DNA from: Diplocarpon mali
Taxonomy: Eukaryota; Ascomycota; Leotiomycetes; Helotiales; Drepanopezizaceae
Assembly (NCBI GenBank): GCA_024741835.1
Contig: JAENRP010000136.1
Span: 1-64,000, forward strand
DNA length: 64,000 nucleotides
Direction of reading: 5' to 3'
Shown here: positions 11,957 through 20,959 of the stretch, one piece after another
How the letters are laid out: each line of letters starts with the position of its first letter
Position numbering within the stretch: position 1 is the stretch's first letter
Notes under the pieces: model-generated
What the model was told of the DNA's origin: nothing
Seen by the model: the letters and a program-made list of their open reading frames with translations, nothing else
The model's database searches: none
Position numbers and translations under genes: made by a program

Positions 11957-12818
11957 CAATTTTGCTAATAAGCGAGTCTTAGATTATTAGATCCTATTAA
12001 TCGGATAAGGCCCCGCTTTAGAAAGCCTTAATAAGTAGATCGGCTCTTAGTCGAATATGAAACTTATTCTATTTATAAAGAAGATAAGTCGATAGACTTC
12101 TTAAGCACTCGGTCTAAAATCTCAACTAGCTCGAATAACTATAAAATTAAAGCAAAAGGAGATCTTGCGACCTATTACTAATAATAGCAATCCAATTATA
12201 GTAATAATAAAATAAGGACATCTTTTTAAAATGCTTTTAGACAATTCTTATAGAACTAGTAGTTTTATAGCCTTTTGCAATAATTATATAGCCATCTATA
12301 ATAAGAACACCTTAGAAAATAAGACTTAAATCTCTAATCTTATCTTTTTAGTCTTTACTTTAAAGTAACTTCTAGTACCTTAATAGATTAATATAAGTAG
12401 AACTACTGCACCTTTTAAGGCAGCTTTTCATCTTAAGAACTATAGCAGCCTCTTTAAAGCTATTATTAATCGACGCTCTTAGATAGACCCCTCGGTTATG
12501 ATTGAAGTATAGAAGTTGTTTCTTCTTAATAAAGACGAATTGAAAATCCATCTTATAGAATATAATTAGAAACTCTTTAACGCCCTTATTAATGCTTAAA
12601 CGAATATTATAAATACTAAGTCGCTTCTTTATAGACTTAAGTCTTAAGGATAATGCGATAAAATAAATGTTATCTAAGAGCCTAATGCATTAATTAATAA
12701 AGATATTATTATAAGAAAATTCGGAAAAGAGATAAGCTGTAATACTAGTATAGTACTAGACCCTGATTTAGGAACTAATTCCCTGTTTTTACCTTTAAGT
12801 TTAGAAACGCCAAGACTG

Positions 12819-12841
12819 ACTCGCGAGCCCGGCCTGCGAGT
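12819..12841 (+). repeat. 23-bp palindromic repeat, site 9 (ORF2), near-perfect
   Basis: ACTCGCGAG / CCCGG / CCTGCGAGT. In frame it reads L-T-R-E-P-G-L-R-V-R, the clearest form of the peptide. The counterpart is 54701-54723. Confidence 0.9.
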
Positions 12842-13105
12842 AAGGTTAGACTTGGCTAGCTTTAGCTTATAAAATAGTTCAAATGAACTTCGGCTACTAA
12901 ATCTAAGGGTATTAATAGAAGATCCTTTAAAAGAGGTCCCTAAAGTTGAAAAATCGTTAAAAAGTAAGAACTAACGTAAGAGAAGAAGACTCTAAAGTAA
13001 TAATAGAACTGATAATTAAGTTAAGCAATCTGGAGAATCTAGCCTATTACCCTTAGAGAATACTATTTAAAGAACTTACAAATTCGAGTTGAATCTTTTT
13101 TTTAG

Positions 13106-13623
13106 GATTATCTACTTCTTATATACTAGCACCTTATTATTCTCTATTTATTATTTTATTTTATATATATTCTTTACTCTACTTTATTCTTTATATAATC
13201 TATCTCTTGATTATTTCCTTTATATGCAACTTTCTAACGCTTACCTTTGAAATGTTATCCTTACCTTTAATAATTGTTATTTACCAATAGTAGGTCCTTG
13301 TATATATTATACCCCACTTTTGTTCTTACTTCTAAGCTTATTATACCTACTTTTCCTTTGTATACTAGCGCGATTCCAAACTCTATAAATAAGCCTCTTC
13401 CTGCACTACGATTTTACTTTTTTTACTTTTTCTATAACCCTACCAGACCTATAATACCAGCACTACTACTATTGTCTTTCTATTATCAATCTTTTCTAGT
13501 ATAGGCCTCCTATATTGTTAATCTTTCCTAATTAATCATCTCTTCGTATAGAGCTACCTCCTTGCCAACTAATTTATTATAGTACTACTAAGCTTAAATA
13601 AGAAAGCCATACCTAAGAAGAGT
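13106..13623 (+). other. Spacer between ORF2 and ORF3 of Gyp15-2
   Basis: This is about 520 bp of pyrimidine-rich, AT-rich DNA separating the two paralogous frames. Short hydrophobic open frames occur here (for example near 13274-13504), but they are not kept as open frames with the same ends in Gyp15-4 and reflect T-richness. It may hold the ORF3 promoter or a splice region; no motif was recognised. Confidence 0.5.
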
Positions 13624-14466
13624 ATGTCAGTTGTTGCCTTAGGTAGTAAGTCAATGAATACTGCTAATAATGAACTAATATTAAAGGGTAGATTCTCATA
13701 GGACGGCAAGTCTCTTCGATCATTAGAAGATATTATGACTACTTATAGAATGTTAGGTGAAATAGAATAAAAAGTATTCTTAAATTCCTTTATTAAAGTA
13801 TTAAACTATAGAATTTCTACTATTAAAGAAGGATTTCTAGGATTCGACGATTTTCTTAAGAATGAGCTTAAGACTAAAGGAATCGATTGGGAAAAGTTTT
13901 TATAAGAATATTAAGGGTATGCTAATTCGATTGATTTGTTTTAAAAGAATTGAGATAAGAAAAATGAGTGTATAAAAAGACTGATACAGTTTTCGAGCGG
14001 AATATATAGAACCCTCTTTCAAAGCCACTTTATAAATAATATTACTGCGAATAATGCTCTGCAGGGACTTGGTAAGATTTTTAAGACCTATTAGCTAGTA
14101 GTTAAAGCTATATAGGTGTTAAATTATTTTACCATCTAAGAAGGCATAAAGAAGCTGCAGGGAAATAGTACGCAGAGTAGAAAATTTATTAGATTCTTAA
14201 GTACTATTATATACTCTACTATTCAAACTATAAAGGATAGCCCCGCTTAGTATAATAATCTTATACTCTTTGACCAAACTGTTCTAGATACGCTTAGTTT
14301 ATAATAGTTATAATGCGGTCTATTTATTATAAAAGAAAAGATAATATATCTAGTTGAATATACTATAAACTACTTCGATGATAAAACAAAGAGATAGGAG
14401 TTTATTATACCTGCCGCCTTAAAGCTATTACTACTTGCGGCAGAATTAACAGACGAGCCAGAATTG

Positions 14467-14489
14467 ACTCGCGGGCCTAGCCTATAGGT
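14467..14489 (+). repeat. 23-bp palindromic repeat, site 10 (ORF3)
   Basis: In frame it reads L-T-R-G-P-S-L-stop-V, where the stop replaces Q by RIP. The counterpart is 56350-56372. Confidence 0.85.
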
Positions 14490-14652
14490 AGAATTAGCAT
14501 ATAATAAAGAAGTCTATAAGTATAAGGTGCCTATGATACTAGATATATAAACTGCTAACTATTATAACCTTAAAGCATTAGACTCAGATGTATTTGAATC
14601 ACTATCTTTAGAAATGCCTAGAATACCTTATATACTAGTAGTAAAGAAACTA

Positions 14653-14675
14653 GCTCGCAGGCCTGGCCTACGGGT
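14653..14675 (+). repeat. 23-bp palindromic repeat, site 11 (ORF3)
   Basis: GCTCGCAGG / CCTGG / CCTACGGGT. In frame it reads L-A-R-R-P-G-L-R-V-R. The counterpart at 56527-56549 has the left arm ACTCGCAGG intact. It lies 186 bp after site 10. Confidence 0.88.
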
Positions 14676-15882
14676 TAGAATACGTAATGATATAGACTTA
14701 GAAGATAAGCTAACAGATGAAGTAGATAGCCCTATTACTAATATATTGGAAATTTTTAATAATACTAAGAAGGATATATCCGATATTATATAGACTTTTC
14801 CTAAAGATCTGCAAAAGTTTATTTTAAAATTCTATAAATCTATAATAAAGCGTTTGAAGAAGGAAAACCAAGGAGATGTTTTATTAGTATAAGAGGTAAT
14901 AGCAAGAGCCGTTAAACAAATTATAAAGCTATAATAAGACGAATTTTCTATAGATAATATTATATATTTCTTTATTAAGTATAAGAAATCGAAGGGCGAC
15001 TACTATATCTTTAAAGAAAAGCCAGAAAGTAGTATAATAATTATATTTATAAAGTGCTATAAAGTTTCCTTTAATATTAAGATAATACTTTAATATAGCA
15101 ATAAATTCAAGATTATAATAATACTAGAGATAAAGATATAATTAAGCAAATTTATAATAGGGATATTCGAGGACTTTAGTTTTGAAAAATTTTATACTTT
15201 ATATAAACGACAATATATATAATATTATAAGCTGATAATAGTATCTTTGACTAATAAGCAAGTTTCCTTTAATATATACAAATTTTGCACTACACCCGAC
15301 TTAACTTTGTTCTTATTATACCTTAGAAACTGTGCAATTATGGCTATTAGTAATAGAATGGCTAACTAAATTAAGAAAGATATATTATTAGGTTTCTTTA
15401 AGTTTTAAGTAGTACTTAAGGCCTTTAAATTATTTTATAATATCGCTTAGACCCCTGCTTGGTATAAGACTATATTAATTAAAGACACCCTAATATCGCT
15501 TTATACTAAAGGTTTTTTAAATATGCTTAAGTTATTAAGTTATGCCTTTTTAAGTACTATGCGCACGTATGATTATAATAATCGTAGAAAGAATTCATTT
15601 TTGATATTAGTATAAGAGGAGCTAGAAATATACTAATACTATTTCTAGACCTTAGATAAAAAGCTAAGCCCTCCCTTTGCCTTCCTTTATAATATAACTT
15701 ATAGCTTAATATAGCAGACCTTAAGGATGTACTATAGTCTGTATCTTAGTACTCTATTAACTTATTATAATTCTTTATATAAGCTAGTAGCATATCTTAA
15801 GCTTATATAGTTTATAGGTATTAACTACTATTTGCGAATTATTTCTATTAAGATTAACGCTAATACAAGATTCGTAAGATTA

Positions 15883-15905
15883 ACTCCTAGGCCTAGCTTG
15901 CAGGT
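15883..15905 (+). repeat. 23-bp palindromic repeat, site 12 (ORF3)
   Basis: In frame it reads L-T-P-R-P-S-L-Q-V-N. The counterpart is 57767-57789. Confidence 0.85.
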
Positions 15906-16704
15906 CAATTCTCCTAATAGTAGAACTATTGACTATTATATAATCCTTACTGTTAAATAGTCAATTAGAGAATTTGCTATATAGGAAAAGTCCTATGAGT
16001 TATCTATACTTATATCTTATTGTTTTAAGAACTCTTAATAGATCTTGCTAAATCTAGTATAAAGCGCAGTTTAATAGAAAGAATTAAATATTAAAGATAG
16101 AATAATTCTAAAGGAGTATATTTCTAATAAGACTACTCTATTCTTAGTATTTATAAGATAAGGTACCTTTATTGACCTAGACTCTAATAGAGAACTTAGA
16201 AAGGGTGGTTTTCTTACTATTAGCAATAATTATATAGAAGTTGTTAGTAATGAATCACTTAAGAATAGCGCTGACCTAGAAGAATTTATTATCGATTCTA
16301 TCTGTATAAAGAAACTAAGCATAGTAAGATAAAGTATTACTAAAGAATCCTTAGCCAAGTTTCGTATAATACTTAGTATAATAAAAGGTGGTCTACTATC
16401 AGACGCTCTTATAGGAAGACGATTATAGAATAACTTATTAGTAGTAATAACTATAAAGGATTTGTTTGTAAAAGATATATCTTAGCTAATAGCATATTTA
16501 AAGAAGTACAAATAAGAACTTTTTAAAGATTTTACTAGTACTTAAAAGCTGGTTTAATAACTAGAGCTATAGTTATATAGCAATAAGTCTTAAATAAAGA
16601 CTAAAGATATAGATAATAATATTAAAGCTAATAACCTAATTGATAAGATAATACTTCTTAAGAAGTATAGCACTAAGAAGCCTTATATAAAAACCTCTAA
16701 TATA

Positions 16705-16727
16705 ACTCCCGGGCCTGGTCTGCAACT
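16705..16727 (+). repeat. 23-bp palindromic repeat, site 13 (ORF3)
   Basis: In frame it reads I-T-P-G-P-G-L-Q-L-D. The counterpart is 58579-58601. Confidence 0.82.
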
Positions 16728-17043
16728 TGATCTAGTAAAGGGCAAGGCTAAGGAAGTAGTATCTATAGAATCTCTCGCCTCTCTTTCCTTTATTACTAAC
16801 AATTTTCCTAAGGATAATAACGATAATAATAACGATAATGCTACTATATAAGTCTCTCTTCCTATTAGTAGAAGTCGCTAAAGCATATTAGCATCTGCTT
16901 AAACTACTAAAGCTCCTGCTATACTAAGACCTATCTCATTAGATACTAATAGCGATGCTATAAGAAGAAGTGGTCGTTTGATAAAGAGAGTATTATCTAA
17001 TAATGGTTCTCCCTATCCTTTAAAGAGAACTAAGGAAAACTGA

Positions 17044-17350
17044 TACCTGGGTTGGTTCTATTTTAATTGTTTTTACGTTTTTATAGCTTATTTTTTTATT
17101 TTGCTAGTTTCGTTTTCTGACTCTTAGGCCTGGCCTATAGGTGAAAAGCGTATATAAAAAAAAAAAAAAAACTCTTCTTTTTTTTCTTTTACCTTTGATA
17201 ATAATATAGCCCTAGTTTAGGCCTTTTAATATATTAGTTTTCTTGCACTTAGGGTTTGCTAATAATTGATATGCTATTGCCTTAACTTATATTGTTTTAT
17301 ATTCTTTACTAATAGTAATAGGAGCTACTACTTTTATTATTTAGAATATA
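17044..17350 (+). other. Gyp15-2 3' untranslated region
   Basis: This lies between the ORF3 stop and the 3' LTR. It holds palindromic repeat site 14, a run of 16 A at 17156-17171 followed by a T/C-rich tract, and no reading frame. I see no purine-rich tract immediately before the LTR. Just upstream of it is an imperfect palindrome around AGGAGCTACT (17310-17330). Confidence 0.6.
17120..17142 (+). repeat. 23-bp palindromic repeat, site 14 (3' UTR)
   Basis: This is the only Gyp15 copy outside a reading frame, about 80 bp after the ORF3 stop. The counterpart is 58998-59020. Confidence 0.8.
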
Positions 17351-17596
17351 TATAAAGACCTAAGATAGATAGGTCTTATGATATATATCATATGATCGGC
17401 GCAGGATAGTAGGAGGATAAAAAGGGCCATCTTCTATATATAGAGATAGCGTATATCGCTATAGTACTGAATATATCCTATACTTGGGACTTGTTCCTAA
17501 TATCTTGTTTAAGAGAGCCCGCTTATGGTGCTTCCTCCTCTTGTTTTTGGGTCTTCCCTTAGGCCTATTCTTGTGTTGTCTCCCCTCTGTTTTATA
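17351..17596 (+). repeat. Gyp15-2 3' LTR
   Basis: This 246-bp LTR matches 59269-59514 base for base in length. It starts TATAAAGACC and ends GTTTTATA. An internal palindrome ATGATATATATCAT lies near 17378-17391. Confidence 0.9.
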
Positions 17597-19425
17597 ATAC
17601 TTATTAATATATATAACCCTAGTATTAATAAAACGTTAGAAAAGAGGATATTTATTACGATACTTATATAAAGGATAATTGGATTCCTTATTATTATAAA
17701 AGTTGTAAGTTAGTCTTCTTTTATTACCATTTCCTTAGTACCCTATAGTATTAATATTAGCAGAGTGCTAATTAAGATCAATTTCTCCTTCTTTAATCAA
17801 CTATTAAGTTCTTATATTAGCTAGTTATTCTAAATAATAAGAAGTAGGAGTTTAGTAATAGGAATTACTAGGTTAGCTTATAGTAGCCGAGTTTTACTTA
17901 TAACTAAATTAAGGAATATGCTATTTTTCCTATAAGAGATTATTAATCTTAATTTCTAAGCTTTGGATTTAAAGTTCTATAAATTAGGTCTTAAGTTCTT
18001 TAATTCTAGGGTTAGATCTTAATCTTAAGTTAAGACTATAAGTAAAAGGTATAACTACTAGGTTCTTCTTTACTTCCTTTATGACTTTTAAAGCCTTAGA
18101 GTGTTCTTAAACCAAGCTCTTAAGGTCTTTAGTATAAGAGGGAGTAGGGGCTTTTTCCTTCTCTATAGTATTAATGGTTCTTTTATTAAGATCCGATTTT
18201 AACGCAAAGGTTAAGAATTCCTTAAATAAGGTAAAAGTTACTAGGTCTTACTTATCGATCTTAAAATACTTAATGATCTTATTTTAAAGGCTAGTAGGTA
18301 ATCTAAGTAAGAAAAGGCGACCTCTTTCAACTTTGCTAAGTATTTTCTAGCTAATTAAAGTGTTTAATATACGAGTAAAGGTCTGATAATAGTTCTTAAG
18401 TTCCTTAGGAGTATAATTGATTAAAATAAATTCCTTTAAGAAAGCTAGGGTATTATAAATCTACTATCTATTAAATTCTTAGAATTCAGATTTAAGAGCC
18501 TTAATAAGGAGTTCTTATAAACTATAAATCTTCTATTTAAAGAGGGATTTGATAATATCTTTACTTATATAGTTATAGTAATAAGAGAGCTAAGTGATTA
18601 TATCCTTTTATATAATATTAAAATCGTAATAAGTTTCCTTATATTACTTAAGGAAATTAGTAATATTAGCTCTTATAGAGTAAGGAGCGCTAAAGGAACT
18701 AAAGAGGGGAAAGTGATTAGTAATAGCCTTAAATGCGACTATTATCATTTTATACTAACCGTTTAAATTAATAGAATCTATAAAAGGCAAAGGGGAAACT
18801 TTAATATTATAAGATTAGTTATTAAAAGGAGTACTTCGAAATTCAAAAGGGCTTAAAGAATATTTAAAATCCGAATCAATCTTAAAGTAACTAAGACGAG
18901 TTTGAAAAGATTTAAATAAAAGGTTAATGAAAAGTTTAAAATTATTATTATTTTTAATATTTTTAAGTATTAATATTAAGAAAGTAGGTAGTAGTCTTAA
19001 GTTATTTAAAGATATCTTTTTATCATTTTACTTATAGGCTAGGATTAAGAGTAGAATTCCGGATTCTATTAAAAGTTTAATTTAAGTTTGCTAAGAGATT
19101 CTTAGTAGGTACTAAATAGCTAATAAGAATATTGCAATTAATCGCAATAGGATAAGGTTTACTTAATTAAAGACTAATTTCTAAGATAAGGTTTTTATAT
19201 AAGATTCTTCTTAGCCTTTAGGCTAATTCCTATTAGTTTTTAAAATAAAGGGGTCTTTAAAGACAATTCTAAGGCAAATTTTAAAGTTCTATCGAATTAA
19301 AGCAATTGAATTATTAAAATCAGATTTCTAAGGAAACTAAAGAGATACTTCTAATTGGAGTTTGCGCTTAGTATTACTTAAGTACTCGAAACTACTGCTA
19401 TTTAAGGTTGCTATTATAAGGTCTA
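17597..19425 (-). pseudogene. Gyp15-3 gag
   Basis: This minus-strand gag is homologous to 1-1850 and to the plus-strand gag at 2420-4260. The zinc-knuckle end is at the left, where Gyp15-2 interrupts it. Stops of the RIP type occur throughout. It contains one palindromic repeat (19030-19052). It ends at the CopA-1 target site. Confidence 0.75.
19030..19052 (-). repeat. 23-bp palindromic repeat in Gyp15-3 gag
   Basis: This mutated copy is at the position homologous to 2806-2828. Confidence 0.65.
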
Positions 19426-19597
19426 TGTCGTGCTGTATTTAGAGGTGGATTCTCAGTGGTAGCAGAAGCTTGTAAAATTCTACTCTAACTGTATACCTGA
19501 GCTCCCTTTATAGAAGTGCTCCGTGGCCACTTCAAGGGTACATTACATAAGCCAGTCCTCAGATGCCTCAGTGCCTAAGGCTCCTCATAGCGCAACA
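19426..19597 (-). repeat. CopA-1 3' LTR
   Basis: 172 bp, TGTCGTGCTG...GCGCAACA as read on the plus strand. It is paired with 26464-26635. Confidence 0.93.
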
Positions 19598-19935
19598 CAC
19601 CCCCTAGGTGAGAAGCAGCTCCCAGCTGGGCTCAGCTATAACTAGCGCCAGATCTAGTATACAAGACTCCTTTATCATACTCCCCAGCTTCTAGAATAAA
19701 GAAAATTGCTTGATAAAGCTGTAATAAATGAAAGAGGGAGCGCGGTTCCAGGTGCTTCCTCCATGGAATGGAAGCTAAATCAGGTGACAAAGGAAAGTCA
19801 ACAAAGGCAGCGCGCCTATAAAAGTACGCGTTTTTCCCCTATGAAGCTTTCCTTCCTTATACTTCTTCAAATAATCACTTTAAAATGGAGAATAGCAATA
19901 ACAACTCTGAGGAGCGCCCTACTAGGGCTACCACT

Positions 19936-19981
19936 GTAAGCTTCCTGATCGTGCTCCTTTACTCCTGCTAAAGACTTATAG
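19936..19981 (+). other. Predicted 46-nt intron 1 of the CopA-1 antisense gene
   Basis: The donor is GTAAGC, a branch-like GCTAAA lies 14 nt from the end, and the acceptor is TAG. Splicing preserves the frame into the cysteine cluster. It is at the short end for filamentous fungi. Confidence 0.6.
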
Positions 19982-20527
19982 CGAAGTCGTCGTGCTCGAA
20001 CACAGCTTGGAGCTTCTCGGCGCGGCAGACAGTAGGAGGATGATAACGCGCCTGAGACGTTCGACGTGGTAACACCCCCGAGAGGGAGCGCGCCTCCTCC
20101 CCTCCCCGCCACCCCCTAGGCCGTGGTTCCTAGAACACCGGCGGTCCCCTCCGCAGCTCCCTCCTCCCGTCGCAAGCCGGAGCAGGGGCTAATAAGGAAT
20201 ATACCATGTAAGGGGTGCGTTCGGAGCTTCCTAGCTGGGAAGTCGGCTGGCGTATGCTTCAATAGCACGGTAGGAGTACGCTGCTTTCGTTGTGCGAAGG
20301 GAGGCCACGCGTGCCAGGAGCTTCCCGTCGGCGCCTTGGAGGCGTGGGAAGATTATGTATTCTTATTAGAGGAGAACGACAGTGACTCCGCGGTACGTTC
20401 TCAAGCTCCCTCTAGGTGGTTTGCCACTAATAAGCAGTTCAGGGCCTCGCCGCCACTAAGAGGAAGGTGAGAGAGGAGCTTCGAAAGGCGCATCGGAGAG
20501 AGATAGAAGAGGTGGTATCGTCGGAGG

Positions 20528-20573
20528 GTAAGTTATCATAAGCTTTCTCGTACTGTAGCTAATAGCTTCCTAG
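20528..20573 (+). other. Predicted 46-nt intron 2 of the CopA-1 antisense gene
   Basis: The donor is GTAAGT, the branch GCTAAT and the acceptor CCTAG. Removal joins E-V-V-S-S-E to E-P-V-A-Q-E-L-P in frame. Confidence 0.6.
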
Positions 20574-20959
20574 AACCAGTGGCTCAGGAGCTCCCGCCGC
20601 CGCCGATTATGGCACCTCTTGGCCTCGCTGCCCGCCTCGCAGAGGCTTTTGAGGCTCCTGCCCCTGCGGCAGCTCGTGGCGTACCTGTGGTTGTTCCCGG
20701 CGTTGCTCCCCAGGCGGCTCCTAGGGCTGTGCCACCGGAGGAGTCGGTTGCTTCTCGGCGGGGACGCGCCCTTATATTGTTCGCAGAGCTATTAGAGGTT
20801 CTGATTATCTGAGGGAGTTGGTTTTAAGCCTCCCTGTGTATTAGTATAAGGAAAATTGAACCCTATCTTGCGCTTCCTTCCCACTCGCTATTACAAAGGA
20901 GATATGAAAGGATTGTGAAGCATTTAAAATGCTAGCTTCTCGACTAGACCTCTTGCGTC

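Larger units (their letters stand above)
9702..13105 (+). pseudogene. Gyp15-2 ORF2: long protein of unknown function
   Basis: One plus-strand frame of about 1,130 codons follows pol. It is interrupted only by TAA/TAG of the RIP type, so it was once a single long protein. I do not recognise the family. It is a full-length paralogue of ORF3. For example, AIQILNFFIIQEG (near 10185) pairs with AIQVLNYFTIQEG in ORF3. The amino-terminal F-L-Q-D-[SG]-K and D-I-E-Q-Q-K segments match FSQDGK and EIEQKVF, and a later LSIIRQEVEIYLYYF matches LILVQEELEIYQYYF. No transmembrane segment or known catalytic motif is apparent. The carboxyl end has a basic cluster (R-K-R-R-R-L) suggestive of nuclear import. Three palindromic repeats (10548, 11934, 12819) lie in frame. 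The start codon is uncertain. The frame is conserved in Gyp15-4 (51582-54985, ending TAG), so it belongs to the element. Confidence 0.75.
13624..17043 (+). pseudogene. Gyp15-2 ORF3: long protein of unknown function
   Basis: This frame runs from ATG at 13624 to TGA at 17041-17043, exactly 1,140 codons with no net frameshift; internal stops are all RIP-type. I chose the start because it is the first ATG in frame and aligns with an ATA in Gyp15-4. I recognise no known family. It is a paralogue of ORF2 along its whole length. Visible features are conserved blocks near residue 162 (AIQVLNYFTIQEG) and near residues 390-450 (a segment rich in I/L/K, perhaps helical). The Asn/Asp-rich carboxyl segment is followed by a basic tail (R-R-S-G-R-L-I-K-R and P-L-K-R-T-K) that looks like a nuclear localisation signal. 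Four palindromic repeats lie in frame (14467, 14653, 15883, 16705). Its role in the retroelement is unknown. Confidence 0.8.
2409..17596 (+). mobile_element. Gyp15-2: Gyp15 element lacking its 5' LTR in the window
   Basis: This is the plus-strand internal region and 3' LTR of the 15.76-kb Gyp15 family, matching Gyp15-4 (44289-59514) from end to end. The order is gag, protease, RT, RNase H, integrase, long frame ORF2, long frame ORF3, then the 3' LTR. Its 5' LTR and leader are separated from it by the Gyp15-1 insertion and should lie left of the window. The right end abuts the minus-strand gag of Gyp15-3, so it is inserted there. ATACT at 17597-17601 is the probable duplication. RIP has put stops throughout. 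Confidence 0.9.
19885..20812 (+). pseudogene. CopA-1 antisense gene: cysteine-cluster protein
   Basis: This GC-rich gene is on the strand opposite gag-pol and converges on the pol stop (148 bp apart). Exon 1 is 19885-19935 (17 codons, MENSNNNSEERPTRATT). A 46-nt intron (19936-19981, GTAAGC...TATAG, branch-like GCTAAA) follows. Exon 2 then continues in frame and carries two RIP-type TAG codons, a Pro-rich stretch and the cluster C-x2-C-V-R-x(10)-C-x8-C-F-R-C-x6-C (about 20210-20315). A second candidate 46-nt intron is 20528-20573 (GTAAGT...CCTAG), and exon 3 ends at TGA 20810-20812 after an Ala/Pro-rich tail. Exon 2 reads to TGA at 20470 in the cluster frame, whereas the frame that joins exon 3 (A-T-K-R-K-V-R-E-E-L) is offset by one. 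CopA-2 shows the same offset, so there may be another splice or a frameshift. The cysteine spacing resembles zinc-binding clusters; nucleic-acid or protein binding is inference. Confidence 0.7.

Noticed and set aside
13274..13504. Hydrophobic open frames in the ORF2-ORF3 spacer (also 55087-55269) as membrane proteins
   Set aside because: T-rich DNA gives runs of Phe/Leu/Tyr codons in any frame. The frame limits differ between the two copies.
19867..20112. Minus-strand open frame of 81 codons near the CopA-1 3' LTR
   Set aside because: It overlaps the antisense gene on the other strand, lacks a counterpart in CopA-2 and has no domain.
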